A DNA stretch of 49,753 nt from an uncultured Caryophanales bacterium (GTDB taxonomy: Bacteria > Bacillota_I > Bacilli_A > RF39 > UBA660): the NCBI GenBank assembly GCA_946414975.1, contig CAMKQS010000004.1, forward strand, positions 1 to 49,753, read 5' to 3'. Position 1 is the stretch's first letter; each line of letters opens with the position of its first letter. The notes below the pieces were generated by a model, which worked only from the letters and a program-made list of their open reading frames with translations, did not search any database and had not been told where the DNA came from. Made by a program: the position numbers and the translations under genes. Below are positions 7,415-15,780 of the stretch, piece after piece.

Positions 7415-8293
7415 TTATAATTCTCCTATATTAAAAATATCTAAAATTCTATTTAAATCTGCTACATTTGCAAATGAAACTATTATTTTATTATCTTTTA
7501 TTTTAACTTTGGTATCTAACTTTTCCTTTAGCATTTCTTCTACTTCAAAAAATTCATTATTTTTTGTTTTAGAAGTTTTTACATTTTTTACTTTTTTTTC
7601 AGTATTCTGTGAAAGTTCCTCAACATTTCTTACAGGAATTTTCTTATCAACTATATCGTGAGCCATCTCAATTATTTTTTCATCACTTTCAAGTTTGCTT
7701 AAAACTCTAGCATGACCCATACTAATTTTCTTATTTACAACCATTTCTTGAACTTCGGATGGAAGACGTAATAAACCTAATATATTTGTAACATGACTTC
7801 TACTTTTTCCTACCTTTACACTCAATTGTTCTTGCGTTAAATGTAAATTTTCAATCATAGATTTATATGCCTTTGCTTCCTCTATAGCACTTAAATTTTC
7901 CCTTTGTAAATTCTCAAGAAGAGCAATTTCCATCATTTGTTCATCATTTAAATTCCTAACTATTGCAGGTACTTTTTCAAGACCAGCAAGTTTTGAAGCA
8001 CGAACTCTTCTTTCACCTGCAATTATTTCATAACCTTTTATACTCTTTTTTACAATAATTGGTTGAAATACTCCATGCTCTTTTATAGAGCTTGCAAGAT
8101 CAGATAATGCCTCACTATCAAAAACTTTACGTGGTTGATATGGATTAGGTCTTAGTTCTGATATTGCTACCTCAATTATTTCTTCTTTATTTGTAGTTTC
8201 ATAAACACGTTGTTCAAAACTTTGTAAATCTAAGTTTTCATTATTAAATAGCTGTTCAAGCCCAATTCCGAGTGCTCTTTTTTTAGTCTCCAT
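7415..8293 (-). CDS. parB: chromosome partitioning protein ParB (Spo0J)
   Basis: CTP-dependent DNA clamp that loads at parS and organises the origin with ParA and condensin. About 292 aa. The N-terminal CTPase domain has the GERRVRASK motif and ENLQRENLSAIEEA. The helix-turn-helix has KSRSHVTN and ISMGHAR, i.e. Arg and Gly at two positions that distinguish ParB from Noc, consistent with parS binding. An Asn-Lys-rich linker leads to a C-terminal dimerisation domain. The ATG at 8293 is chosen because GAGGTG lies 10 nt upstream; the in-frame TTG at 8302 would sit almost on top of it. It overlaps parA by 11 bp. Its target sites form the cluster at 32608-33376. Confidence 0.95.
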   Translation of the reverse strand: METKKRALGIGLEQLFNNENLDLQSFEQRVYETTNKEEIIEVAISELRPNPYQPRKVFDSEALSDLASSIKEHGVFQPIIVKKSIKGYEIIAGERRVRASKLAGLEKVPAIVRNLNDEQMMEIALLENLQRENLSAIEEAKAYKSMIENLHLTQEQLSVKVGKSRSHVTNILGLLRLPSEVQEMVVNKKISMGHARVLSKLESDEKIIEMAHDIVDKKIPVRNVEELSQNTEKKVKNVKTSKTKNNEFFEVEEMLKEKLDTKVKIKDNKIIVSFANVADLNRILDIFNIGEL

Positions 8294-9068
8294 TTCTTTC
8301 AATCACCTCTTTAGCTAAATTTATATATGCTTCTGTTCCTCTACTTTTAGGATCATATGCATGTATTGGTTTACCATGACTTGGTGCTTCTGATAGTCTT
8401 ACCAATCTTGGAATTATTGTATCATATACTTTATCTTTAAAATAACTTTTTATTTCTTCTACCACTTCTAAACCAAGATTAGTTCTATTATCAAGCATAG
8501 TCAGTAATACACCTTCTATATCTAAAGTTGGATTCAATTTCTTTTGAGCAATCATAATAGAATTTAATAGTTGCATTATTCCCTCTAATGCAAAAAATTC
8601 ACACTGTACAGGAATTATTACACTATTTGATGCCGCAAGAGCATTTGTTGTTATTAATCCTAATGATGGAGGACAATCTAAAATAATATAATCAAAAACA
8701 TCAACCACTTGTGATATTTGTTTTTTTAGTTGCATTTGTGCAACAAATGAAGGATCTTGCTTGGACATCTCCATTAACTCCATATCTACACCAGCTAAAT
8801 TAATTGATGCAGGAATAACGTATAAATTCTTAAAATTCGTTTTTACAACAACATCCTTTAAACTTGCCCTATCAACAAATAACTCATAAATACTAGCCTT
8901 ATTCTCTCCCTTATTAATTCCAACTCCAGTTGTACTATTTCCTTGTGGATCTAAGTCTATTAGTAAAGTCTTCTTTCCTAATAATCCTAAAGACGCAGCT
9001 AAATTAATACTGGAAGTAGTTTTTCCTACTCCACCTTTTTGATTTACAAATGCAATTACTTTTGCCAT
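8283..9068 (-). CDS. parA: chromosome partitioning ATPase ParA (Soj)
   Basis: A 261-aa ParA/MinD-type ATPase. Deviant Walker A QKGGVGKTTSS is at the N-terminus with the signature lysine, DLDPQGNSTTG follows, and the Walker B region is YIILDCPPSLG. It lacks an N-terminal DNA-binding extension, so it is the chromosomal Soj type. With ParB it segregates origins; in B. subtilis it also acts on DnaA. The ATG at 9068 is favoured because AAGGTG lies 6 nt upstream; the earlier GTG (9077) overlaps that site. It is the first gene of the parAB unit. Upstream DNA carries a perfect 18-bp palindrome at 9151-9168. Confidence 0.96.
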   Translation of the reverse strand: MAKVIAFVNQKGGVGKTTSSINLAASLGLLGKKTLLIDLDPQGNSTTGVGINKGENKASIYELFVDRASLKDVVVKTNFKNLYVIPASINLAGVDMELMEMSKQDPSFVAQMQLKKQISQVVDVFDYIILDCPPSLGLITTNALAASNSVIIPVQCEFFALEGIMQLLNSIMIAQKKLNPTLDIEGVLLTMLDNRTNLGLEVVEEIKSYFKDKVYDTIIPRLVRLSEAPSHGKPIHAYDPKSRGTEAYINLAKEVIERNGD

Positions 9069-9150
9069 AATCATCACCTTTTTAAAACATATTACTAATA
9101 ATATATTACCATATTTTTATCCATAAATCTATTATTTTTAATGAAAGAAA

Positions 9151-9168
9151 TTTTTAGCTAGCTAAAAA
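9151..9168. promoter_or_regulatory. 18-bp perfect palindrome between parA and the XRE gene
   Basis: TTTTTAGC-TA-GCTAAAAA is perfectly self-complementary. It lies 83 bp upstream of the parA start and about 110 bp upstream of the divergent XRE gene. It could be an operator or a short hairpin; no function is shown. Confidence 0.4.
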
Positions 9169-9193
9169 GTACATATTACATAGTTCAACAAAT

Positions 9194-9218
9194 TATTATA
9201 GACTATTTGTCTATAATA
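9194..9218 (+). promoter_or_regulatory. palindromic operator over the XRE gene -10 region
   Basis: A perfect 10-bp inverted repeat TATTATAGAC / GTCTATAATA with a 5-bp centre. Its right arm contains the -10 hexamer TATAAT (9212-9217), 44 bp before the regulator start. A repressor bound here would block the promoter. Autoregulation by the adjacent HTH protein is inference. Confidence 0.55.
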
Positions 9219-9261
9219 TTTAATACCTATTTATGAGAAAATAATAGAAAGAGTGTGAGTT

Positions 9262-9483
9262 ATGGAAAAAGATATTTATAATACTATTGGTAAGAATATA
9301 AAAAAATATAGAATTAGTAAAGGACTTAAACAACACGATTTAGCAAGTAAGTTATATATGAGTGATAGTTTTATTGCTAAATTAGAATCTAAAACAAGAC
9401 AAACAATTTCAATAGATACTTTAGAACAAATTGCAAAAACACTAGATGTTGATATTGCTGATTTTTTTAAAGAACAAAAATAA
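9262..9483 (+). CDS. XRE-family transcriptional regulator, 73 aa
   Basis: A single-domain helix-turn-helix protein of the Cro/C1 type: IGKNIKKYRISKGLKQHDLASKLYMSDSFIAKLESKTRQTISIDTLEQIAKTLD in family order (shown here by its key parts: the LKQHDLA helix, the SDSFIAKLE recognition helix, and the ISIDTLEQIAKTL helix). It has no extra domain, so it should act as a dimeric repressor or activator. It is one of very few plus-strand genes on this arm and sits divergently to parA. A palindrome overlaps its -10 element, suggesting autoregulation. It ends at a terminator shared with the convergent 404-aa gene. Confidence 0.9.
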   Translation: MEKDIYNTIGKNIKKYRISKGLKQHDLASKLYMSDSFIAKLESKTRQTISIDTLEQIAKTLDVDIADFFKEQK

Positions 9484-9510
9484 AAAGACCCTTCAAAGTG
9501 TCTTTTTTTA
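9482..9510 (+). terminator. terminator, probably bidirectional
   Basis: An 8-bp stem AAAAAGAC (9482-9489) / GTCTTTTT (9500-9507) with a T run after it on the plus strand and an A run before it, between two convergent genes. Confidence 0.75.
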
Positions 9511-10722
9511 TAAATAATTTTCCTCTTGATTATAATAAGGATTAAGTTTTTTTACTAACTTCTTTTTTTCTATACTGATTTTACTATTTAAATCGAACAA
9601 AGATTTTTCATCATATATTTCATTATTATACTCATAAAATTTTTTAATTATATAGCAAATAAAGCTTTTATTTTTCATAAGCATTTTAAAATCTTGACTG
9701 TTTTCAATAATTGAAATATATTTATTTGTCTCTGTTGAACTTTTTTCTAATAACAAATGTTCATATACATTAGTAATTAAAACCATCATCCAATTGTATA
9801 TATTTTCAGAATATTCCTCTGAATTAATAATTAATAGACTCTTTTCATATATGTTTTTACAAACAAAACCATTTGACTCTCTAATTAAATCATTAATTAT
9901 TTCTATAGTTTTTTCTCCAAGCCTTATACTGTCGATTTTCTCATCATTAAATTTATATCCATAATACTTTCTAAAAGCAAATATTACTGGTGGATATATT
10001 TCAACTAATTTTTTTACAATATCTGTTTCTATTGAATTAATATGAATTTTATCTATTTCATTTTTTGAAAGAACAGCATAATTATTGTAAGTAATTAGTA
10101 TATCATCTATATTCTCATTAAAAATACTAAACAATTCAAAAATATCAGTTGAATTTAATAAATCATTATATAATTCATAAAAAGAATCATCATAATCGAA
10201 AAACACAGATTCTGGTATATAATTTAAATAATAATTATAATATTCTAAATATATTGTAAGCAAGTATAACTTAATGTGTAAATTCTCTATATTTTTCTTA
10301 ATACCATATTTTATATCAAACATGCCAATAGAAGAATTATCAGATAATCCTTGTTTCAAATCATCAGCACTTTCATAAAACGACGTTAATCCAGAATCAA
10401 TTTCATCATATATATTACTAAAAGAAACATCTTTTAAATCTATCTTATTATCTAATTTTTCTTCTGTATTATAATTATAATATTTTAATATGTTTTTTTT
10501 AGTAAAAATATTTGATTTAGTGCTTTTTAATATATATTCTTTGCATTGCTCTTTTATATTCTTTTTATTCAAATTATAACTACTTGCATATTTATAAAAC
10601 AATTTATCATATTCACTTTCATTAATCATAATATTATATATTTTATCAACATAATTATCATCGATAATACTTAAAGTTTCTTTTAGCTTATCTAAAAGTA
10701 AACAAATATTCTTCTCGTCCAT
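9508..10722 (-). CDS. unrecognised protein, 404 aa
   Basis: I do not recognise this protein. It is rich in Asp, Glu, Asn, Tyr and Lys, predicted mostly helical, and has no signal peptide or membrane segment. No nucleotide-binding or catalytic motif is visible. The start has GAGGG 5 nt upstream and the frame is uninterrupted, so it is a real gene. It lies about 100 bp downstream of typA, separated from it by that gene's terminator and a short spacer, and converges with the XRE gene. Codon use resembles the neighbours, so there is no sign of recent transfer. Confidence 0.75.
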   Translation of the reverse strand: MDEKNICLLLDKLKETLSIIDDNYVDKIYNIMINESEYDKLFYKYASSYNLNKKNIKEQCKEYILKSTKSNIFTKKNILKYYNYNTEEKLDNKIDLKDVSFSNIYDEIDSGLTSFYESADDLKQGLSDNSSIGMFDIKYGIKKNIENLHIKLYLLTIYLEYYNYYLNYIPESVFFDYDDSFYELYNDLLNSTDIFELFSIFNENIDDILITYNNYAVLSKNEIDKIHINSIETDIVKKLVEIYPPVIFAFRKYYGYKFNDEKIDSIRLGEKTIEIINDLIRESNGFVCKNIYEKSLLIINSEEYSENIYNWMMVLITNVYEHLLLEKSSTETNKYISIIENSQDFKMLMKNKSFICYIIKKFYEYNNEIYDEKSLFDLNSKISIEKKKLVKKLNPYYNQEENYL

Positions 10723-10799
10723 AAAACCCTCTTATTTTATTATATAATTTCGTAACCTCTCTCTTTGTCTATCTATATTATACCTAATTAAAAAAAAAT

Positions 10800-10843
10800 A
10801 GCAATAAAAAACTACTAAAAATCATTTTATTTAGTAGTTTTTT
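10800..10843 (-). terminator. Rho-independent terminator of typA
   Basis: A perfect 14-bp stem (10806-10819 with 10830-10843), core ACTACTAAA / TTTAGTAGT, overlaps the last codons and stop of typA. Because the stem is flanked by A and T runs it may work in both directions. Confidence 0.85.
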
Positions 10844-12641
10844 TACTATCTTGTTTTTTTCTTAATTCAGTATTTAATATTCTTTTTCTAAGTCTAATAT
10901 GTTGTGGTGTTACTTCTACTAATTCATCAGAATTAATATAATCAAGTGCATACTCTAGAGTAATAACACGAGGTCTTTTTAAAACAACTGTATGATCTTT
11001 TCCAGCACTTCTTGTATTAGTTAAATTTTTTCCCTTTACAACATTTACAGCTAAATCATTCTCTCTAGTATGTTCTCCGACTATCATACCTTCATATATT
11101 TCTTCTCCTGGTTCTACAAACATTACTCCCCTATCTTCTAGAGCACCTAGAGCATATGCTGTAGATTTTCCATTTTCCATTGACACTAATACACCTAATT
11201 TACGTTCTCCAATATCAACAGATTCATAAGGACGATATTCTTTAAATGAATGATTCATTATACCATAACCTTTAGTAGTAGTCATAAAATCAGTAGAAAA
11301 TCCAATTAAACCACGAGATGGAATATCATATAATAATCTAGTCTGTCCATTTACATTACTCATATTAATCATAACCGCACCGCGAGTACCTAATTGTTCT
11401 ATGATACTTCCAACACAGTCCTCAGGACATTCAATTTGTAGCTCCTCGTATGGTTCACACTTAACTCCATCAATTTCTTTTATTATTACTTGAGGTTTAG
11501 ATACTTGTAACTCATATCCTTCACGACGCATATTTTCGATTAAAATACCAAGGTGTAATTCACCTCTACCAGATACTGTCCAAGATTCATTATCATATGG
11601 TTCTATTTTTAAAGATACGTCTCTTTCTGTTTCTTTAGTTAGTCTTTCTTCTATTTTACGTGCAGTAACTAAATCTCCTTCTTTACCACAAAAAGGACTA
11701 GTATTAACGCCAAAAGTCATTTGTAATGTTGGCTCATCAATTCTAAGAAGTGGTAATGCTTCTTCAAATCCCACATCACATACAGTCTCTCCTACAGAAA
11801 TATCAGGTAATCCTGCAATAGCAATAATATCTCCCGCTTCAGCTTCTTCTATTTCAATTCTTTTAAGCCCTAAAAAACCATATATTTTAGCAACCCTAAA
11901 TTGTTTTATAGAACCATCAGTTCTTACGCAACTTGCCATCTGATTTAATTTTATTTTTCCTCTTTTAACAAGTCCTATCCCAATTCTTCCAACAAATTCA
12001 TTATAATCAAGTAAAGCTGGTTGAAATTGTAATGTTCCATCACTAACATTAGGATCAATAGCCTCTTCAATAATTAAATCTAAAATTTTAGTCATATCTT
12101 CTTCTTGGGTATTTATATCTGGAGAGAAACTTGATGTTCCATTTACTGCTGATACGTACACAACAGGGAAATCTAAATCATCAACATCTGCTCCTAAATC
12201 AATAAACAATTCCATTACTTCATCAACTACTTCTTTAGGACGAGCTGCAGGTTTATCTATTTTATTAACGACTACTATAGGTTTAACATGTGCCTCCATT
12301 GCTTTTTTTAGAACAAACCTAGTTTGGGGCATAGTTCCTTCATATGCATCTACAACAAGTAAAACGTTATCCACCATATTCATTATACGTTCAACTTCTC
12401 CACCAAAATCAGCATGACCTGGTGTATCTAAAATGTTAATTCGATAATCTTTATAATTGATAGCAGTAGTTTTAGCAAGAATAGTAATTCCACGTTCACG
12501 TTCTATATCATTAGAATCCATAACACGTTCTTGAACTGATTCATTATCTCTAAAAGTACCTGATGCTTGTAATAATTTATCTACAAGTGTTGTTTTTCCA
12601 TGGTCTACATGGGCAATAATAGCAATATTTTTTTTCTTCAT
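10827..12641 (-). CDS. typA: GTP-binding protein TypA/BipA
   Basis: A 604-aa translational GTPase, full length for the family. The G domain shows AHVDHGKTTL (G1), ERERGITI (G2), DTPGHADFGG (G3), NKIDKP (G4) and an SAVNG-type G5. It then has the EF-G-like beta-barrel, the alpha/beta domains, and the TypA C-terminal domain (RGLIGFSTDFMTTTKGYG, then RKRILN near the end). It binds ribosomes and is linked to 50S assembly and growth under stress and cold. The start has GGAG 8 nt upstream. It is a monocistronic unit with its own promoter and terminator. Confidence 0.97.
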   Translation of the reverse strand: MKKKNIAIIAHVDHGKTTLVDKLLQASGTFRDNESVQERVMDSNDIERERGITILAKTTAINYKDYRINILDTPGHADFGGEVERIMNMVDNVLLVVDAYEGTMPQTRFVLKKAMEAHVKPIVVVNKIDKPAARPKEVVDEVMELFIDLGADVDDLDFPVVYVSAVNGTSSFSPDINTQEEDMTKILDLIIEEAIDPNVSDGTLQFQPALLDYNEFVGRIGIGLVKRGKIKLNQMASCVRTDGSIKQFRVAKIYGFLGLKRIEIEEAEAGDIIAIAGLPDISVGETVCDVGFEEALPLLRIDEPTLQMTFGVNTSPFCGKEGDLVTARKIEERLTKETERDVSLKIEPYDNESWTVSGRGELHLGILIENMRREGYELQVSKPQVIIKEIDGVKCEPYEELQIECPEDCVGSIIEQLGTRGAVMINMSNVNGQTRLLYDIPSRGLIGFSTDFMTTTKGYGIMNHSFKEYRPYESVDIGERKLGVLVSMENGKSTAYALGALEDRGVMFVEPGEEIYEGMIVGEHTRENDLAVNVVKGKNLTNTRSAGKDHTVVLKRPRVITLEYALDYINSDELVEVTPQHIRLRKRILNTELRKKQDSKKTTK

Positions 12642-12670
12642 AAAACGAACTCCTTTTTCACACTTTGTCC

Positions 12671-12679
12671 ATTATACCA
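12671..12679 (-). promoter_or_regulatory. extended -10 promoter of typA
   Basis: On the minus strand, TGGTATAAT gives a perfect TATAAT with an upstream TG (extended -10). The -35 region is a weak T-rich match. It lies about 30 bp before the typA start. Confidence 0.55.
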
Positions 12680-12794
12680 CAATTTAAAAAAAAGTAAAAT
12701 TTTAATAATACTATTATTTAAAAGTTTTCTTTTTTATTTAACTATATAAAAAAAATAAAAATTTATTTACTATTATTTTACAAAAATTACAAAT

Positions 12795-13517
12795 TTATTC
12801 AAGTGTATCTCTATCATTACCAATTTTTGAAGCCTCATATACTTTTACATTATCTTTTCCATCAATAGTCATAAGTAATATTTTTGATAGTGAATTATAT
12901 CCTTTTACTTTTAACTGTTGAAGTACCCAATCTTTATTTTTACCTATACTATTTAAATTCTCTTTCATTATTTTTCCATCTATAATAATATTTCTACATA
13001 ATCCTTCTTTTTTTACATTTAGTTTCATATCACTTGTATTAACTGGTCTATACTTTGATTTAGGTAAAATGCTAATATCTCCATTTGCTTCTAGTATAGC
13101 ATATTCAATTTGATCAATATCGAAATATCCATTTATTCTACATTTTTCTAATACTTCATTAATCTCCATACGATATTTTTTTAAATTATGAATATTAAAT
13201 TTTCCCCTTTCAATTATTATACTAGGTGTACCAATAAAATATCTACGCATAATAATACTTTTTATTGATAAATAAGAAATGAAATATGCGACAAGTCCAA
13301 AAATAATTACTGCAAGTATTCCATTTATTTTATTGGATTCTAAATTAATTGTCATTTCTGCTGCAAAATTTCCAATTGAAATTCCTATTACATAATCGAA
13401 TAGTGACATTTGTGAAACTTGCTTTTTTCCAAGTAACTTAGTTATTAAGAATAAAGCTATTAGTGATACCATTGCTCTTACAAATACATCATATAATTCA
13501 TTAATATTAATAGACAT
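12795..13517 (-). CDS. DUF421 family membrane protein (YetF/YcaP type)
   Basis: About 240 aa. Three hydrophobic segments lie at the N-terminus (VRAMVSLIALFLITKLLG, then the FDYVIGISIGNFAAEM region, then GILAVIIFGLVAYFISYL). A cytosolic domain follows, with GTPSIIIERGKFN and LRVNGYFDI-like text (here CRINGYFDIDQIEYAILEANGDISILPK), typical of DUF421. Family members in spore formers are linked to the spore membrane, but the function is unsettled. I prefer the ATG at 13517 because GGTGAT precedes it; an upstream ATG at 13529 has no ribosome site. Confidence 0.87.
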   Translation of the reverse strand: MSININELYDVFVRAMVSLIALFLITKLLGKKQVSQMSLFDYVIGISIGNFAAEMTINLESNKINGILAVIIFGLVAYFISYLSIKSIIMRRYFIGTPSIIIERGKFNIHNLKKYRMEINEVLEKCRINGYFDIDQIEYAILEANGDISILPKSKYRPVNTSDMKLNVKKEGLCRNIIIDGKIMKENLNSIGKNKDWVLQQLKVKGYNSLSKILLMTIDGKDNVKVYEASKIGNDRDTLE

Positions 13518-13561
13518 ATTCATCACCATTAATATTATTTATAATATTTAAAATTATATAC

Positions 13562-13584
13562 AAAAAAAGCATAACGATTATGCT
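13562..13584 (-). terminator. Rho-independent terminator of rpmE
   Basis: On the minus strand, stem AGCATAA / TTATGCT (13584-13578 and 13574-13568) with a 3-nt loop, then a run of seven T. It overlaps the rpmE stop codon. Confidence 0.85.
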
Positions 13585-13793
13585 TCTTTCTTATTTAAAC
13601 CATATTTACGATTGAATTTTTCGATACGTCCTGCTTTAGAAGCTGATTTATTAGATCCTCCAACATAAAATGGATGACATTTATCACATACTTCTAAATG
13701 AATTTCTTCTTTATTTGATTTTACAGTAAATGTATTACCACAAGCACAAATAACTTTTGTATCAACATATTCTGGATGTATGTTTTTTTTCAT
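13578..13793 (-). CDS. rpmE: 50S ribosomal protein bL31, zinc-binding type
   Basis: A 71-aa bL31 protein starting MKKNIHPEY with the four-cysteine zinc site CACGN...[10 protein letters not shown], so it is the zinc-dependent (C+) form. The C-terminal basic segment ([12 protein letters not shown]) is typical. The start at 13793 follows a strong GGGAGGAG site; an upstream in-frame start at 13829 would place that site inside the coding region and adds residues not seen in the family. It is followed by a terminator. Zinc-free paralogues usually replace it under zinc limitation; none is seen in this window. Confidence 0.95.
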   Translation of the reverse strand: MKKNIHPEYVDTKVICACGNTFTVKSNKEEIHLEVCDKCHPFYVGGSNKSASKAGRIEKFNRKYGLNKKEA

Positions 13794-13883
13794 TTCTTCT
13801 CTCCTCCCGCCATGACCTAATTTGGCCATAGAAATTTAAGTACGTTCATATTTTATCAAAAAAAAAAGATTAATGCAACTATA

Positions 13884-14444
13884 TTATAATTTTTTTATGT
13901 ACTTATCTAAATTAGACTTATTATAAAAGATACAATTATATTTATAACTAAGATTTTTTATTCTATTATAATAATAATCATTATACTTATTGTTTTTATT
14001 TACTTCATATAAGATAATTACTTCTTCTTTACTTTCTTTTCTTATAAACTTTAATAAATCTTCATAGTCTTTAACTATATTATCAATATAATCAAATGCA
14101 TCTATATCAATATTATTTATATTATTTAAATCTTTGTTCCCAATATTTAATATTATTAAATTACTTTTTACAAGCAAACTATTTATCGAATATTTATTAT
14201 TATTATACTTAATATCTATATTATCTATAATATCTCTTAAATAATCTACTACTCTATAATTATATTTATTATGATAAATTATATATTTATCTATTTTTTG
14301 ATTACAATTTAAAGTATTAGTATAATCTTGATTTGAAATATTTAAATCAGATATTTCAAATATTGTAATTTTATCATCTACCTTTAAATTATAAATTAAA
14401 CATATTGAAATTAAACACACAAATAAAAATAATATTTTTTTCAT
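13884..14444 (-). CDS. hypothetical secreted or membrane-anchored protein, 186 aa
   Basis: The N-terminus KKILFLFVCLISICLIYNL is a signal anchor or uncleaved signal peptide, so the rest is extracytoplasmic. The body is very rich in Asn, Asp, Tyr, Lys and Ile. The segment LIILNIGNKDLNN recalls the block near the catalytic region of SGNH/GDSL hydrolases, but the other blocks are not evident, so this is a weak hint. GGTGAT precedes the ATG. It follows murA on the same strand after the murA terminator, and precedes rpmE. Confidence 0.7.
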   Translation of the reverse strand: MKKILFLFVCLISICLIYNLKVDDKITIFEISDLNISNQDYTNTLNCNQKIDKYIIYHNKYNYRVVDYLRDIIDNIDIKYNNNKYSINSLLVKSNLIILNIGNKDLNNINNIDIDAFDYIDNIVKDYEDLLKFIRKESKEEVIILYEVNKNNKYNDYYYNRIKNLSYKYNCIFYNKSNLDKYIKKL

Positions 14445-14454
14445 TTTATCACCA

Positions 14455-14478
14455 AAAAAGTAGCTTTATCGCTACTTT
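14455..14478 (-). terminator. Rho-independent terminator of murA
   Basis: On the minus strand, stem AAGTAGC / GCTACTT with a 6-nt loop (GATAAA) and a following T run. It lies just after the murA stop at 14480. Confidence 0.85.
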
Positions 14479-14479
14479 A

Positions 14480-15733
14480 TTATATGTCTAAAAGTTCTAT
14501 TTCAGCACCAACATCGCCTAATTTTTTAATTATATTTTCATATCCACGAAGTATATGATCAACATTATCTATTATAGTTTCACCTGTTGCGATTAAACCT
14601 GCCAAAACAAGACAAGCTCCTGCACGAAGATCTGTTGCAGTTACACTTTTCCCTTTTAATTTAGTAGGACCATAAATAAATGCTTTATTATCATTAATTT
14701 TTATTTCTGCACCCATTTTATTTAAATATTCAACATTTTGAAATCTTCGCTCGTATACAGTTTCTTCTATTTCACTAACACCAGTACATTGCGTTAATAA
14801 AGTTGTTATTGGTTGTTGTAAATCAGTAGGATATCCTGGATAACCTAAAGTTTTTATTTTTGTACTCTTGTAATTATCACCTTTTGAGACAATAACATAA
14901 TCTTCTCCTTCTTCTATTTTTACACCAATTTCTATCAATTTTGAAGTTAAAGATTCAACGTGTTCATTTATTATATTACTAATTTTTAATTTTTCACCAA
15001 TTAATGCACCTGCAATTATATATGTTCCAGCTTCTATCCTATCTGGTATTACTTCATGTACACACTTATGTAATTTATCAACACCCTTAATTTTGATTTG
15101 ACTTGTACCTGCTCCAACTATTTTAGCTCCCATATTATTTAAAAATGTAGCAACATTTACAATTTCAGGTTCTTTTGCAGCATTTTCTATAATAGTTGTT
15201 CCTTTCGCTTTTACCGCAACTAAAATTGTATTTATTGTAGCTCCAACACTAGGCATATCTAAATACACATACCCACCCTTTAATTCATCTGCAGTAATTG
15301 TATATTTATCGCCATCTTCTTTAACCTTTGCTCCAAGTGCTTTAAATCCTTTTAAAGTTTGATCTATAGGACGAGCTCCTATAGAACAACCTCCTGGAAA
15401 ATACATTTCAACTTTTTTATATTTACCTAATAATGCAGACATGAAATAATATGAAGCTCTAAGTTTTTTTGATATTCCTTTTGGTATTTCCTTATTTACA
15501 ATAGACGATGAATCTATTTTAATCGTTTCTCCATCTCTTTTTACTCCTGCACCTAAGTATTCTAATATTTCATTTAAAGCATCTATATCAGATATATTTG
15601 GAACATTATATATTGTTGCATCTTCATCACAAAGAATTGCAGCAGGAATTAAAGCAACTGCACTATTTTTTGCACCACTTATTTTAATTTCACCTGTTAA
15701 TTTATTTCCACCAACTATTCTTATCTTATTCAT
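14480..15733 (-). CDS. murA: UDP-N-acetylglucosamine 1-carboxyvinyltransferase MurA
   Basis: About 417 aa, cytosolic. It transfers enolpyruvate from PEP to UDP-GlcNAc, the first committed step of peptidoglycan synthesis, so the organism has a cell wall. The N-terminus has ISGAKNSAVALIPAAIL; the active-site loop PGGCSIGARPIDQ carries the Cys that fosfomycin alkylates; the C-terminal part has LGYPGYPTDLQQP. The ATG at 15733 has GGAGG 5 nt upstream; the upstream GTG at 15748 would contain that site. Gram-positives often have two MurA paralogues; only this one is in view. Confidence 0.96.
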   Translation of the reverse strand: MNKIRIVGGNKLTGEIKISGAKNSAVALIPAAILCDEDATIYNVPNISDIDALNEILEYLGAGVKRDGETIKIDSSSIVNKEIPKGISKKLRASYYFMSALLGKYKKVEMYFPGGCSIGARPIDQTLKGFKALGAKVKEDGDKYTITADELKGGYVYLDMPSVGATINTILVAVKAKGTTIIENAAKEPEIVNVATFLNNMGAKIVGAGTSQIKIKGVDKLHKCVHEVIPDRIEAGTYIIAGALIGEKLKISNIINEHVESLTSKLIEIGVKIEEGEDYVIVSKGDNYKSTKIKTLGYPGYPTDLQQPITTLLTQCTGVSEIEETVYERRFQNVEYLNKMGAEIKINDNKAFIYGPTKLKGKSVTATDLRAGACLVLAGLIATGETIIDNVDHILRGYENIIKKLGDVGAEIELLDI

Positions 15734-15780
15734 AAAAACCTCCAACACTAATATATTTTATGTTTTTGCCTAAAAAAGTG

